64,000 nucleotides of DNA, from NCBI RefSeq assembly GCF_003053725.1, contig NZ_QAYC01000011.1, positions 62,001 through 126,000 of the forward strand, read 5' to 3'. Under the pieces are notes generated by a model that saw nothing but the letters and a program-made list of their open reading frames with translations, made no database searches and was not told the DNA's origin. The DNA is from Rhodovulum kholense. Its GTDB lineage: Bacteria > Pseudomonadota > Alphaproteobacteria > Rhodobacterales > Rhodobacteraceae. A program made the position numbers and the translations under genes. Shown piece by piece: positions 18,154-26,920 of this stretch (positions are counted from its first letter, which is position 1; each line of letters opens with the position of its first letter).

Positions 18154-18408
18154 TCAGCAGGTCTTCAGCTCGGACCCGGTGGTGATCTGGCCGCCATGAT
18201 CGGTGCGCGACCCGATCCGCGCCACCGGACGCCCGTCGCAGAACGCCACATCCGAACCGTCGACGATGACCGCGCCGCAGCTGATCTTGTCGCCGACCAG
18301 CGCCACCGGGCGACCGTCGCAGAAGGTCTTGCCCGAGGCGGTCACGATCTCGCCCTTGCCATGCTTGGGGCAGACATGCAGATCGCCCAGCCGCGCCACA
18401 GGTTTCAT
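18154..18408 (-). CDS. PAAR-domain spike tip protein
   Basis: This 84-residue protein starts MKPVARLGD at 18408, with an AAGGA site upstream; an in-frame ATG at 18429 would overlap vgrG by 8 bases. It is a bare PAAR domain, with the phrase FCDGRPVA(L/R)(V/I)G present twice and GSRTDHGG near the C-terminus. PAAR proteins sharpen the VgrG spike and can carry effectors; no effector extension is present here. It directly follows vgrG. Confidence 0.92.
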   Translation of the reverse strand: MKPVARLGDLHVCPKHGKGEIVTASGKTFCDGRPVALVGDKISCGAVIVDGSDVAFCDGRPVARIGSRTDHGGQITTGSELKTC

Positions 18409-18421
18409 CGCCTGATCCTTC

Positions 18422-20365
18422 TCATGCATCCGCCAGCGGACAATGGCTGACGAAGGGGGTGCCCTCGCCCGCCGCCGCCTTCAAGACCTCGGGGATCGCC
18501 GGAACCGCCGCCGCCCCGGGCGAGGCCGAGCCCACATTCAGGACCGGCACCGCATTGACCGCGCCGCCCTCCAGCGTCAGCGCCGCGCCGCCCGCGACCA
18601 GCGTGATCTTGGACGCGTCGATCACGATCTCGCCGCCCGCCTTCAGCGTCAGATCGCCCCCGGCCCGGACCGCCAGATCGGCCGCCACATCCATGCCGCG
18701 CCCGGCCTCGGTCTTCTCGCTGACCGCGCCGGTCACGGTGACATCCATCCGGCCCTCGACAGTCTCGGTCCGGTTTGCCGCGACCGCCAGCATCGAATCG
18801 TTGCCGACCGAGACGGTATCGTCGAATTCGACCCGCCGCTGCGCCGAATTCTCGACATGCACGTCCAGATTCTTCTGCGCATGCATGTAGATGAACTCTT
18901 CGCCCGCCTGATCCTCGAAGGTCAGCTCGTTGAAGCCCTCGCCCTCGTGGCTCTTGGTCTTGAAGACCGACCGCGACTTGTGTTCGGGCAGCGCGGCGGG
19001 CGGGGCGTTGCGGCCGTTATAGACGCATCCCGTGACCAGCGGCTTGTCGGGATCGCCGTCGAGGAACTCGACCACCACCTCCATCCCCACGCGCGGGATC
19101 ACCATGCCGCCCCAGCCCGGCCCGGCCCAGCTCTGGCTGACCCGGCAGCGCATCGACAGATCCTCGTCGAGATCCCAGTGGAACCGCACCAGGATCCGTC
19201 CGTATTCGTCGCAATCGACCTCGCCCTCGCCCGCCACCGTCGCGGTCTGGGGGCCGCGCACATCGGCGCGCGGGGTCTTCAGTTCGGGCAGAAGCGGCGC
19301 CTCGGCGGGCATCAGCACATAGCGCCCGGTATAGGCATAGCCGTTGCTGCCCTCGCCGCCCGAGCCGTAATTGTCCGAGGTGTAGCTGTGGGTCGCCACG
19401 AGACAGAGATAGTCCTCGCCGGTGCCGGGCACGTCATCGCCCTCCAGCGTGACCCGCATCCCCGCCGCCAGCGCCGGAATGTCACCCACCGCCTCGAAGC
19501 GGCGGTCCTGGCCGCGTTCGGCGCCCAGCCGCAGCTCGGCCACCTGCTGGCCGCGGCCCTGATCGAGATAATCGCCCGGCCAGTCGAAGCTTTCGATCTG
19601 GCCATGCTCGAAGCCCGCATCGCCCGTGCGGTCGGTCTCCATCGCCGCGACCGGGGTCTTGAAGTTGTAATCGGTCAGCCGGATCGCGCCGGTCGTGATC
19701 CGCCGCGCCGGGCGCCACTCCCAGAAATGCTCGACATCCTCCTGATGATGCCCGTCGACCGGCCGGAACGGCCGCGCGCCGATCGCGCCATGGGCCTCGG
19801 CCATGTCGGTCAGCACCATCTCGTGGCTGCCGCGCGCATGGCGGAAATGATAGGAAATCCCGTGCCGCTCCATCATCCGGCAGGCGAAGGCCAGATCGGT
19901 TTCGCCATATTGCACGGTATATTCCAGCTCGGGATACTCGCCCGACAGCTCGACCGACAGCCGGCCCGCCGAGGCATAGGACCCGAACAGCTCCTCGAGG
20001 ATCTCGACCACGGTCCGGTTGTGAAAGATCCGCTGGTTGCGCCTGAGCCCGGCCAGCCACAGCCAGGGGCGCAGCCGCAGCCGGTAGCGATGCCCGTTCT
20101 CGCCCGCCCCGAGCCAGCGCGCCTCGGTGACGATGCCGTCGAAATCGCGCTCGGCCCGGTCATGCGCGACCAGCGTCACCGTGGCATGGGTGCCCAGCAA
20201 GGCGTCGAAATCCAGATCGGCGCGGGCGCCAAGGCACCCCACTTCGAAATCGAACAGCCCGTTGACCCGCTCGCTGCCCTCGACGCGCTGAAGCACCAGC
20301 TCGTTCTCGCCAAGGGCGGTCTCGAGCCGCCCCATCCGCGCCTTCTGATCGAAAAATGCTGCCAT
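18422..20365 (-). CDS. vgrG: T6SS spike protein VgrG
   Basis: This 647-residue protein starts MAAFFDQKARMG at 20365; a further in-frame start at 20512 adds unrelated sequence. Phage gp27-like and gp5-like domains are seen in LNGLFDFEVG-type text, in YTVQYGETDLAFACRMMERH, and in CRVSQSWAGPGWGGMVIPRV then GMEVVVEFLDGDPDKPLVTG. The C-terminal beta-helix region (about 520-600) is followed by a short Ala/Pro-rich tail that carries no recognisable effector domain. It heads the T6SS operon and is followed by its PAAR tip, so effectors probably ride on PAAR, on Hcp or are encoded elsewhere. Confidence 0.96.
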   Translation of the reverse strand: MAAFFDQKARMGRLETALGENELVLQRVEGSERVNGLFDFEVGCLGARADLDFDALLGTHATVTLVAHDRAERDFDGIVTEARWLGAGENGHRYRLRLRPWLWLAGLRRNQRIFHNRTVVEILEELFGSYASAGRLSVELSGEYPELEYTVQYGETDLAFACRMMERHGISYHFRHARGSHEMVLTDMAEAHGAIGARPFRPVDGHHQEDVEHFWEWRPARRITTGAIRLTDYNFKTPVAAMETDRTGDAGFEHGQIESFDWPGDYLDQGRGQQVAELRLGAERGQDRRFEAVGDIPALAAGMRVTLEGDDVPGTGEDYLCLVATHSYTSDNYGSGGEGSNGYAYTGRYVLMPAEAPLLPELKTPRADVRGPQTATVAGEGEVDCDEYGRILVRFHWDLDEDLSMRCRVSQSWAGPGWGGMVIPRVGMEVVVEFLDGDPDKPLVTGCVYNGRNAPPAALPEHKSRSVFKTKSHEGEGFNELTFEDQAGEEFIYMHAQKNLDVHVENSAQRRVEFDDTVSVGNDSMLAVAANRTETVEGRMDVTVTGAVSEKTEAGRGMDVAADLAVRAGGDLTLKAGGEIVIDASKITLVAGGAALTLEGGAVNAVPVLNVGSASPGAAAVPAIPEVLKAAAGEGTPFVSHCPLADA

Positions 20366-20604
20366 GACCGTCCCCACTCGTCTCGTCCCAGTCCGCGATA
20401 CGCAAGCTATCGCCGCAACGCCCGGGTGCAAGGGTTTGCCGCCGGATGCCGCCGCAATGGGCGGGATCGCGCAGACCGGGCCGCCGCCCCTGCCCCGGTT
20501 TGTCGGCGACACGCCTCCTCGATCCGGTTCAGCTCCCCGGCCGGCGGCGCTTGCTGCGTGCGGCGTCCGGCCATGTCACGCCGCCTTCCGGAAAGCGCCG
20601 CACC

Positions 20605-20625
20605 CGGGCCCCTGTGACGGGCCCG
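20605..20625 (-). terminator. G+C-rich hairpin downstream of the PIN-domain gene
   Basis: CGGGCCC and GGGCCCG form a 7-bp stem with a 7-base loop, 14 bases past the vapC-like stop. No T-tract follows on the minus strand. The surrounding 274 bases (20366-20639) between vgrG and the toxin hold no gene that I can support. Confidence 0.35.
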
Positions 20626-20639
20626 ACTTGTGCCGGGGC

Positions 20640-21041
20640 TCAGAACGGGTTCTCGATCCGCACCCCGGTCGGTTCGAAATCCGCGACATTGCCGGTGACC
20701 ACGGTCGCGCCGTGCTGAAGCGCGGTCGCCGCGATCATCAGGTCGGCCCCCGGATGGCCGATCTCGGCCGAAAGCCGGCCCCAGATCCGCGCCTCGGCGG
20801 CGCCGAAGGGCAGCAGGCGGTCGGCGAAGACCAGCATGGTCCGGTCGAGCCAGACCCGCAGGTCGCGGGCGAAACCGGGGTCGCGGGCCTCCTGCTGGCG
20901 GATGCCGCGCTCGATCTCGCCCAGGGTGATGACGCTGAGAAACAGCTCGGGCTCGGGCCGTGCGGCCAGCCAGGCGCGAACCTGCGGCGCGCGGTCGGGG
21001 CGGCGCACCGCGGAAATGACATTGGTGTCGATCAGATACAT
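20640..21041 (-). CDS. vapC: VapC-type PIN-domain ribonuclease toxin
   Basis: This 133-residue PIN domain starts MYLIDTNVISAVRR, with the first metal-binding Asp in LIDTNV. The second acidic residue is in SVITLGEIERGI, and the third and fourth lie in HPGADLMIAATALQHGATVV and TGNVADFEPTGV. All four expected acidic positions are present, so it should be an active RNase. Its start overlaps the antitoxin stop by one base (TGATG), as in toxin-antitoxin operons. Confidence 0.92.
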   Translation of the reverse strand: MYLIDTNVISAVRRPDRAPQVRAWLAARPEPELFLSVITLGEIERGIRQQEARDPGFARDLRVWLDRTMLVFADRLLPFGAAEARIWGRLSAEIGHPGADLMIAATALQHGATVVTGNVADFEPTGVRIENPF

Positions 21042-21298
21042 CAGAAGCGGACATCGCGCGGGCGGGCCTCGGCGCGCCCGATCCCGGTGGTCTCGCTCTC
21101 CGGGGCGGGGAAGGCCAGCAGATGTTCGGCAAAGCTCTCGCGGGCGGCGGCGGCGCCTTTCAAAAGGCGCCGGTAGTCATCGGCCGACAGCACCACGACC
21201 GCGGGCTTGCCGCGGCGGGTGACTTCCTGGGGCACCCCGGCCAGAGCCGCCTCGACGACCGCGCTGAACCGGTTCTTGGCATCCTGCAATGTCCACAT
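21041..21298 (-). CDS. Phd/YefM-family antitoxin
   Basis: This 85-residue protein has the typical Phd/YefM start (WTLQDAKNRFSAVVEAALAG, PQEVTRRGKPAVVVLSADDY). The N-terminal half binds DNA and the flexible C-terminal tail neutralises the toxin. A GGAGG ribosome site precedes the ATG. It is paired with a VapC-type PIN toxin, a common combination. The operon probably regulates itself through the repeats at 21320-21340. Confidence 0.92.
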   Translation of the reverse strand: MWTLQDAKNRFSAVVEAALAGVPQEVTRRGKPAVVVLSADDYRRLLKGAAAARESFAEHLLAFPAPESETTGIGRAEARPRDVRF

Positions 21299-21319
21299 GG
21301 GACGGACCTCCGCATCATC

Positions 21320-21340
21320 TGGCTAGACAGATGGCTAGAC
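21320..21340 (-). promoter_or_regulatory. Putative operator of the Phd/VapC operon
   Basis: TGGCTAGAC occurs twice with a 12-bp period (21320-21328 and 21332-21340), so the site also reads CTAG-N8-CTAG. A minus-strand TTGACA (21356-21351) lies upstream, placing the repeats over the -10 region. This fits autorepression by the antitoxin-toxin complex. Confidence 0.5.
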
Positions 21341-21356
21341 GAACGCGATCTGTCAA

Positions 21357-21921
21357 GGGACCGTCCGCCGGTTTGGGCCATCCCGGCCCCGCGCCGCGCC
21401 AACCCTGCGCGGGGGCGACCGGGGCGGAAGATGTCGATGACCTTCCCTTCGCCAGCGACGCTTCGGCAAGGCGCCGGATCCGTCCCCCTTCGAGCCGGAC
21501 GGAGATTGCCGATGCCACGCGGCTCTCCAGGCCGAAAGCCAATGCCGGAGATGGCGACGCCTTCGAACGGCGCGGCCTTCGCCTCGTGGCGAGATCCGAC
21601 CCCGGCAGAGGGAACCAGCGCGGTCCCGGGCGAGCCGAGGACGCTCGAGATGGCGCATTGCCCGGACAATCTTCCTTTCCGCACATCGAAGCGGCGGGCT
21701 TCCGGACATCGGCACGCTGCCTGCAGTCCCCGGCCACAATCTGGACTGCGCGGCGCGGCTCACGGATCACCCGCGCCAGCGGAACGATCCGGCCGTCTTT
21801 CATGGGCTTGGCCCGCCTCTTCTTCCCAACCCGGATTGCCCGAGCGCGAGGTCCGGCGGCGCCATTGCCGCGTCACCGGCACCTGCGCTTGGCGGCAAGA
21901 CCCGTGCCCCCTGCCCCGCGG
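21357..21921. other. Gene-free stretch between the toxin-antitoxin operon and the Tct cluster
   Basis: About 565 bases hold no reading frame that I can match to a family. Several overlapping frames of 130-170 codons exist on the minus strand, but they show no domain, no ribosome site and no consistent codon pattern. It may be a decayed gene or a junction left by recombination. Confidence 0.5.
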
Positions 21922-22995
21922 CTATCGTCCGGGACCTCCGCGCCCCCGTCGGGTCAGGTTCGCGGCGGCAGGCAGCAGCGCGACGATCAGGAAGACCCGC
22001 AGCACATGATGCGCGATGACCATCGCCGGGTCGATCATCAGCGCCAGCGCCACCACGCCCAGCTCGGGCGCCCCACCCGGCAGATAGGCCAGAAACAACG
22101 CCGACACGTCCGCTCCGGCCACCGGGGCGAAGGCGACCGCTGCGACCAGAGCCCCCAGCGCCATGAAGCCCCCCACCAGCGCCGCCAGCCAGCCGTCGCG
22201 GGCGATCTCGCGCATCGTATAGGCGGCGAAGCGGCCGCCGACGCCCGCCCCGATCACGATCTGGGCGGCGCAGGACAGCACCGCGGGCACATGCACGTCG
22301 AGCAGCCCGGTCGCATGCAAGGCCGCCGAGGCGAACAGCGGGATCAGCAGCAGCGCCGAGGGAAAGTTGATCCGCCGCGCCACCGCCCAGCTTGCCAGCG
22401 CTGCCAGCGCCAGCGCGCCATGGCGCAGCGGGTCCAGCGCCTCGGCATGGGCGAAGGCCGCGCGGTTCGCATCGGCAAGATCGGTGCCGGACAGAAGCTG
22501 GATGATCACGGGCGTCAGCACCAGCAGCACCAGCAGCCGGGCGGTATGGCACAGCGCCACGCGGTTGATCTCGGCCGGATAGTCCTCGACCAGGATCGAC
22601 ACCACCGACAGCCCCCCGGGCATCGAGGCGAACAGCGCGGTGGTCCGGTCCATCCGGCCCCAGCGCAGGAACACGCCGAAGGCGACCAGGCAGACGGCCA
22701 AAGACAGCGCCGACATGACCAGCAGGCTCGACCACCAGGTTCCGGCGCGCGCGACCACCTCGGGAGTGAAACCGGTGCCCAGCATGGTGCCGATGCCGAC
22801 CATGGCATAACCGCGCCAGGGCCGGGGCAGGACCGGCTGGAACCGGGTCGCCTGCGCGGCCAGCGCCGTCGCCGCGAGACTGCCCAGAACCCAGGGGAGC
22901 GGCAGGTCGAGCGCGAAGAACAGCCCCCCGCCAAGCGCCCCGATGCCCAGCGTGACGGCCCCGCGCGCGGGCGCGGACAGACCCGCGAGGCTCAT
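21922..22995 (-). CDS. AbrB-family integral membrane protein
   Basis: This 357-residue protein has about ten hydrophobic segments and two similar halves, as in the AbrB/YdfL-type membrane family (often labelled ammonia monooxygenase). Hallmarks are GLFFALDLPLPWVLGSLAAT in the first half, GIGTMLGTGFTP, TALFASMPGGLSVVSIL, and ALFLAYLPGGAPELGVVALA in the second. The ATG overlaps the tctA stop (ATGA). This family is known for regulatory or transport roles that are poorly defined. Coupling to tctA suggests it helps export or exchange a carboxylate. Confidence 0.82.
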   Translation of the reverse strand: MSLAGLSAPARGAVTLGIGALGGGLFFALDLPLPWVLGSLAATALAAQATRFQPVLPRPWRGYAMVGIGTMLGTGFTPEVVARAGTWWSSLLVMSALSLAVCLVAFGVFLRWGRMDRTTALFASMPGGLSVVSILVEDYPAEINRVALCHTARLLVLLVLTPVIIQLLSGTDLADANRAAFAHAEALDPLRHGALALAALASWAVARRINFPSALLLIPLFASAALHATGLLDVHVPAVLSCAAQIVIGAGVGGRFAAYTMREIARDGWLAALVGGFMALGALVAAVAFAPVAGADVSALFLAYLPGGAPELGVVALALMIDPAMVIAHHVLRVFLIVALLPAAANLTRRGRGGPGR

Positions 22996-24500
22996 GCGGC
23001 GGCCGCGCGGCGCCTGCGCCAGGCTTTCAGCACCGGCACGCCCACCAGCACCAGCACCATGATCACGAACAGCACCAGCGCGATCGGCCGCTCCAGCAGG
23101 TAGGCCATCGGATGACGGCCCGAGATCTGCAACGTGCGCACCACCTCGCCCTCCATCATCCGCCCCAGCAGCAGCCCGATCACCGTGGCCGCCACCGGAT
23201 AGCCGTTCCGCCGCATCAGCCAGCCGATCCCGGCAAAGACCGCGACGGTCAGCGGCCCGGCGATCGTGCCGGTGATACCGTAGCCGCCCCAGGCGCAGAG
23301 CGCCAGCACAGAGGGCACCAGATAGGGCAGCGGCACCCGCACGACGAGCCCCAGCACCCGCAGCATCAGCAACCCGACAATGGCCAGCAACACCACCTGC
23401 CCCAGATTGCCGATGATGATCGAATAGACCACGTCTGTCTGGTTGCGGATGAAGGACGGCCCGCCCACGATGTTGTGAAACGAGAAGGCCGCCAGCAGCA
23501 CCGCGGTCGCCGCCCCGCCGGGAATCCCCAGCGCCAGCAGCGCGGTCATCGACCCGCCCTCGGAACTGGAATTGGCCGACTCGGCCGCGATCACGCCCTC
23601 GGGCGCGCCCTTGCCGAACTGCTCGGGATGGCGCGAACTGCGCCGCGCCTCGCCATAGGACACGAGGTTCGCGACCGAGGACCCGACGCCCGGGATCGCC
23701 CCGATCAGCGCGCCGATCAGGCTGCCCCGGATCAGCACGCCGGGATGGCGGAAGATCTGCGCGCCGCCCAGCAGGATCCGGCGCATCGAGATGTCCCGCT
23801 GGGCCTTGTCCTCGACCAGGAAATTGCTGCCGCGCAGGCGCAACAGTTCCGAGGCCGCGAAGATCCCGATCATCGCGGGCACGACCGGAATGCCGTCGAT
23901 CAGATAGGGATTGCCGATGGTCGTGCGCATGACGCCCGTCGTCGACATGCCGATCTGGCTCAGCATCAGCCCGAACATCCCCGCCAGCAGCCCCTTGGGC
24001 ATGCTGGTGGTGTTCAGCGTCGCGATCAGCGTCAGCCCCCAAAGCACCACGACGACCATCTCCATCGGGCCGATCTTCAGCACGAAGGCGGCCAGCGGGT
24101 CGATCAGGAACAGAAGCAGGATATAGCCCACGAAGGCGCCCACGACCGAGGCCGCAAGCCCCAGCCCCAGCGCCTCGTTATGCTTGCCCTGCCGCGCCAT
24201 CGGATAGCCGTCGAAGGCGGTGGCGATGGACGAGGACGACCCGGGAATGTTCATCAGGATCGCCGTCACCCCTCCGCCATAGGCGCCGCCGGTGAAGATC
24301 GAGGTCAGGAACAGCATCGCCTGCAGGAAATCCATGCCGAAGGTCACCGGCAGGAAGATCGCCATCGCCATCGAGATCTGAAGCCCCGGGATCGACCCGA
24401 AGATCAGCCCGATCAGCAGGCCCGGGATCACCCAGAGCCAGGGCGAGAAGCTGGAAAACAGCAGATCGAAAGCCTGGGACAGCGCGAAATGGTCGATCAT
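22992..24500 (-). CDS. tctA: Tripartite tricarboxylate transporter large subunit TctA
   Basis: This is a 502-residue, roughly twelve-helix membrane protein. Family signatures are GLLIGLIFGSIPGLQISMAM, GVTAILMNIPGSSSSIATAF, GYPMARQGKHNEALG and TALLALGIPGGAATAVLLAA. It forms the channel of a secondary transporter that depends on the periplasmic binding protein TctC. It starts one base after the tctB stop. Substrates of the family are citrate and other di- and tricarboxylates or aromatic acids. Confidence 0.96.
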   Translation of the reverse strand: MIDHFALSQAFDLLFSSFSPWLWVIPGLLIGLIFGSIPGLQISMAMAIFLPVTFGMDFLQAMLFLTSIFTGGAYGGGVTAILMNIPGSSSSIATAFDGYPMARQGKHNEALGLGLAASVVGAFVGYILLLFLIDPLAAFVLKIGPMEMVVVVLWGLTLIATLNTTSMPKGLLAGMFGLMLSQIGMSTTGVMRTTIGNPYLIDGIPVVPAMIGIFAASELLRLRGSNFLVEDKAQRDISMRRILLGGAQIFRHPGVLIRGSLIGALIGAIPGVGSSVANLVSYGEARRSSRHPEQFGKGAPEGVIAAESANSSSEGGSMTALLALGIPGGAATAVLLAAFSFHNIVGGPSFIRNQTDVVYSIIIGNLGQVVLLAIVGLLMLRVLGLVVRVPLPYLVPSVLALCAWGGYGITGTIAGPLTVAVFAGIGWLMRRNGYPVAATVIGLLLGRMMEGEVVRTLQISGRHPMAYLLERPIALVLFVIMVLVLVGVPVLKAWRRRRAAAA

Positions 24501-24501
24501 G

Positions 24502-24942
24502 TCACAGCACCAGCGTCGTCATCGGATAGGGAAAGAGCGCGCCGAAGCCCTCGACCATCAGCACCGTGAAGAGGGCGGCGTAAAGCGGCGGCTGCCACTT
24601 GCCCTGCCCGCCCGACACCACGACGCCTGCCCAGACGAACAGGAAGGTCGCGACATCGAAGCCGACCGTCGTCAGCCCGAAGCAGAACACCGCGAAGCCC
24701 GCCAGCAAGGCCAGATCGCCCCAGGCCGAATAATGCGCCTCCTGCGGGTCGGGCTCGGGCCTCAGCAGCGCGGTCGCCACGATGATCAGGCACAGCACCA
24801 CCAGCAGCACCGCGACCGGCGCCACGACGACAAGGTTGTTCAGCGTGCTGGAGGCCGAGACCGCGCTCCAGGTGATATAGCCCGTGACGCAAAGCACGAG
24901 GCCAAGCGTGATGGCATGGGTCGGGGCGAAGCGCCGGATCAT
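24502..24942 (-). CDS. tctB: Tripartite tricarboxylate transporter small subunit TctB
   Basis: This 146-residue protein has four hydrophobic segments, as expected for the four-helix TctB partner of TctA. It contains DLALLAGFAVFCFGLTTVGF and FDVATFLFVWAGVV, typical of the family. It sits between tctC and tctA in the usual order. Confidence 0.9.
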   Translation of the reverse strand: MIRRFAPTHAITLGLVLCVTGYITWSAVSASSTLNNLVVVAPVAVLLVVLCLIIVATALLRPEPDPQEAHYSAWGDLALLAGFAVFCFGLTTVGFDVATFLFVWAGVVVSGGQGKWQPPLYAALFTVLMVEGFGALFPYPMTTLVL

Positions 24943-25032
24943 GGACGGTCTCCGAATTCGGGGCGGTAACGCCGCGAGGGCGCAGGGCCCCCGCGGCTGT
25001 CCGGGTCGGACAAGCGGGTCAGGCGGGCCGGA

Positions 25033-26028
25033 TCACTCGGTCGGCTGGAACCGCTTGAGGATCTCGAAGTTCGACTCGATGATCTCGGTGGTCCGCTCGG
25101 GGCCAAGCCACTCCGTCCCGATGTCCTGGGCCTCGAGGCTCGCGACGAAGTCCGGGTCCTGCAGCACGGTGTGATAGGCCTCGACCATCTTCTCGAAGGC
25201 CTCGGGGTTCTTGTCGCGGAAGCTCGCATGGGCTGCGAGGCCGCGCATCGACCCGGCCAGCACCGGCGCCTTGTCGAGCCCGTTCTCGGTCAGCACCGCG
25301 TTCAGCGTCGGCGCGTCCCAGTCCTTCAGCGGCGCATCGGCCGCCACCGCCAGCGGGCGCACATATTCCGCGATCGACAGCGTCCCGTCCGCGGCCAGCA
25401 CCGTCAGGTCGACCTGCCCGCCCGCGACCGCGGTGCGCGCCGACCCGCCCGACTGGTAGGTCACGACGTTGATATCGCCCTCGGACAGGCCGAAGGCCTC
25501 CATCGCCAGCGCCAGGTTGATCGCCCCGGTCGAGTTCGGCACCACCGAGGCTTTCAGCGTGCCCGGATTGTCCTTCGCCGCCTGCATGAACGCCCCGAGG
25601 CTCTCGTAGGGCGTCTTGGCGTTGACCGCGAACAGGTCGTAATCGTTCCACTGGGCGTTGATGAAGGCGAAATCCTTCAGCGAATAATCCGCATCGAAGC
25701 GCAGGATCGCGTTCGAGATATAGGGATGGATCGACGAGGCCAGGAAGTAGCTGCCGTCATCGGGCATGTTCATGAAATAGGTATGCCCGACATGGCCGCC
25801 GCCGCCTTCCTGGTTCACGACCGAGATCGGCACCCCCAGTTCCTGCTGCATCCGCTGCGCCAGCGCCCGGGCCGTCCGGTCCGCCGACCCGCCGGGGCCA
25901 AGCGCCACGACAAAGGTGATCTTGCGGGGCGGCCAGGCGGTGTCCGCGCTCGCGCCCAGCGGGGCAAGGGCGGTGGCCAGCGACAGCCCGAGCGCCGCGG
26001 CGGCAAACTGCCGGCGTTTCATGTTCAT
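25033..26028 (-). CDS. tctC: Tripartite tricarboxylate transporter binding protein TctC
   Basis: This 331-residue periplasmic solute-binding protein (Bug/TctC family) starts MNMKRRQFAAAALGLSLA with a strong GGAGGAGGAT site. The export signal contains RRQF, so Tat export is possible. The mature start AWPPRKITFVVALGPGGSAD is the family hallmark, followed by VVNQEGGGGHVGHTYF. It is the first gene of the tctCBA-abrB operon and diverges from the GntR regulator gene; a putative operator lies just upstream. Confidence 0.95.
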   Translation of the reverse strand: MNMKRRQFAAAALGLSLATALAPLGASADTAWPPRKITFVVALGPGGSADRTARALAQRMQQELGVPISVVNQEGGGGHVGHTYFMNMPDDGSYFLASSIHPYISNAILRFDADYSLKDFAFINAQWNDYDLFAVNAKTPYESLGAFMQAAKDNPGTLKASVVPNSTGAINLALAMEAFGLSEGDINVVTYQSGGSARTAVAGGQVDLTVLAADGTLSIAEYVRPLAVAADAPLKDWDAPTLNAVLTENGLDKAPVLAGSMRGLAAHASFRDKNPEAFEKMVEAYHTVLQDPDFVASLEAQDIGTEWLGPERTTEIIESNFEILKRFQPTE

Positions 26029-26057
26029 GGATGATCCTCCTCCGATTGCGCCAGATT

Positions 26058-26068
26058 TTGTAGCACAA
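26058..26068. promoter_or_regulatory. Putative GntR operator next to tctC
   Basis: TTGTAGCACAA is an inverted repeat (TTGT-N3-ACAA) 30 bases upstream of the tctC start. A near-identical copy lies at 26165-26175, on the other side of the same divergent intergenic region. GntR/FCD regulators typically bind such TTGT...ACAA sites. Confidence 0.6.
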
Positions 26069-26164
26069 TTTTCTGACTATAAGCCGATTTCGTCACTCGA
26101 ACGTATTACAATCCGCTTGTCAAGCAACCCGTTCATGTTGACATGCGCCTTGCAATGGACAAGT

Positions 26165-26175
26165 TTGTAGTACAA
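26165..26175. promoter_or_regulatory. Putative GntR operator next to gntR
   Basis: TTGTAGTACAA is the second copy of the TTGT-N3-ACAA repeat, 107 bases from the first and 65 bases upstream of the regulator start. It overlaps a possible -10 element (TACAAT, 26171-26176). The pair suggests that one regulator controls both the transporter and its own operon. Confidence 0.6.
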
Positions 26176-26239
26176 TTTTTGCGCGCATGCAGCGCGGACC
26201 CATGCAAGGGTCCACCCAGGACAAGGACGGCAGACCCCC

Positions 26240-26920
26240 ATGCAGACGGCGGAAAGCAAGGTCATGGCGACAGAGCGCGTGGCGGCCTCCCTGCGGGCCG
26301 AGATCCTGTCCGGCACGCTGCAACCGGGCGCCCGTCTGGGCGAGGTGGCGCTTGCGGGCCGGTTTCAGGTCAGCCGCGGCCCGGTGCGTGCCGCGTTGCA
26401 GGACCTCTGCGAAAGCGGGCTCGTCGCCATCGTGCCGAACAGCGGCGCGCGGGTGCGCGAGGTCGGGCGCGAGGATGCCCGCGCGCTTTATCAGGTGCGC
26501 GCCGCCCTCGAGGCCGAGGCCGCCCGGCTGGCCGCCGCCCGCGCCGATGCCGTCAGCGCCGGGTCGTTCCGCGCCCTGCTGGACCAGCACGCCCGCGACG
26601 TGGCCGCCCATCCCGAGGGCGCCTATCTGCAGGGCAGCGGCGACCGGGACTTTCACATCGTCATCGCCCGCGTCGCCGGCAACCCGATCATCCTGCGCTA
26701 CCTGACCCGCGAGCTCTATCCGCAGCTTCTGCTGCTGCGGCTCAAGCATCGCAACGTGACCGGCCGGGGCGCCACCGCGCTGCGCGAACACGAACGCATC
26801 TCCGAGGCCATCGCCGCGGGCGATGCCGAGGTCGCGGGCATCCTGATGCACCGCCATATCCAGAACAGCTGGGCCGCGCTCGAGGCGCAACTGTCCGGCC
26901 CCGAGGAGGAAGATCGTTGA
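26240..26920 (+). CDS. GntR-family (FCD) transcriptional regulator
   Basis: This 226-residue regulator has an N-terminal winged helix (VAASLRAEILSGTLQPGARL, then EVALAGRFQVSRGPVRAALQ) and a C-terminal FCD ligand domain with the metal or ligand histidines in DRDFHIVIARVAGNP and LREHERISEAIAAGD. It is divergent from tctCBA and overlaps the prpF-like gene. It probably senses the transported carboxylate or a breakdown product. Confidence 0.9.
   Translation: MQTAESKVMATERVAASLRAEILSGTLQPGARLGEVALAGRFQVSRGPVRAALQDLCESGLVAIVPNSGARVREVGREDARALYQVRAALEAEAARLAAARADAVSAGSFRALLDQHARDVAAHPEGAYLQGSGDRDFHIVIARVAGNPIILRYLTRELYPQLLLLRLKHRNVTGRGATALREHERISEAIAAGDAEVAGILMHRHIQNSWAALEAQLSGPEEEDR

Noticed and set aside
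21315-21803. Minus-strand frames of about 160 and 136 codons upstream of the antitoxin
   Set aside because: No ribosome site, no recognisable domain, and three competing frames overlap, so I list the stretch as gene-free.
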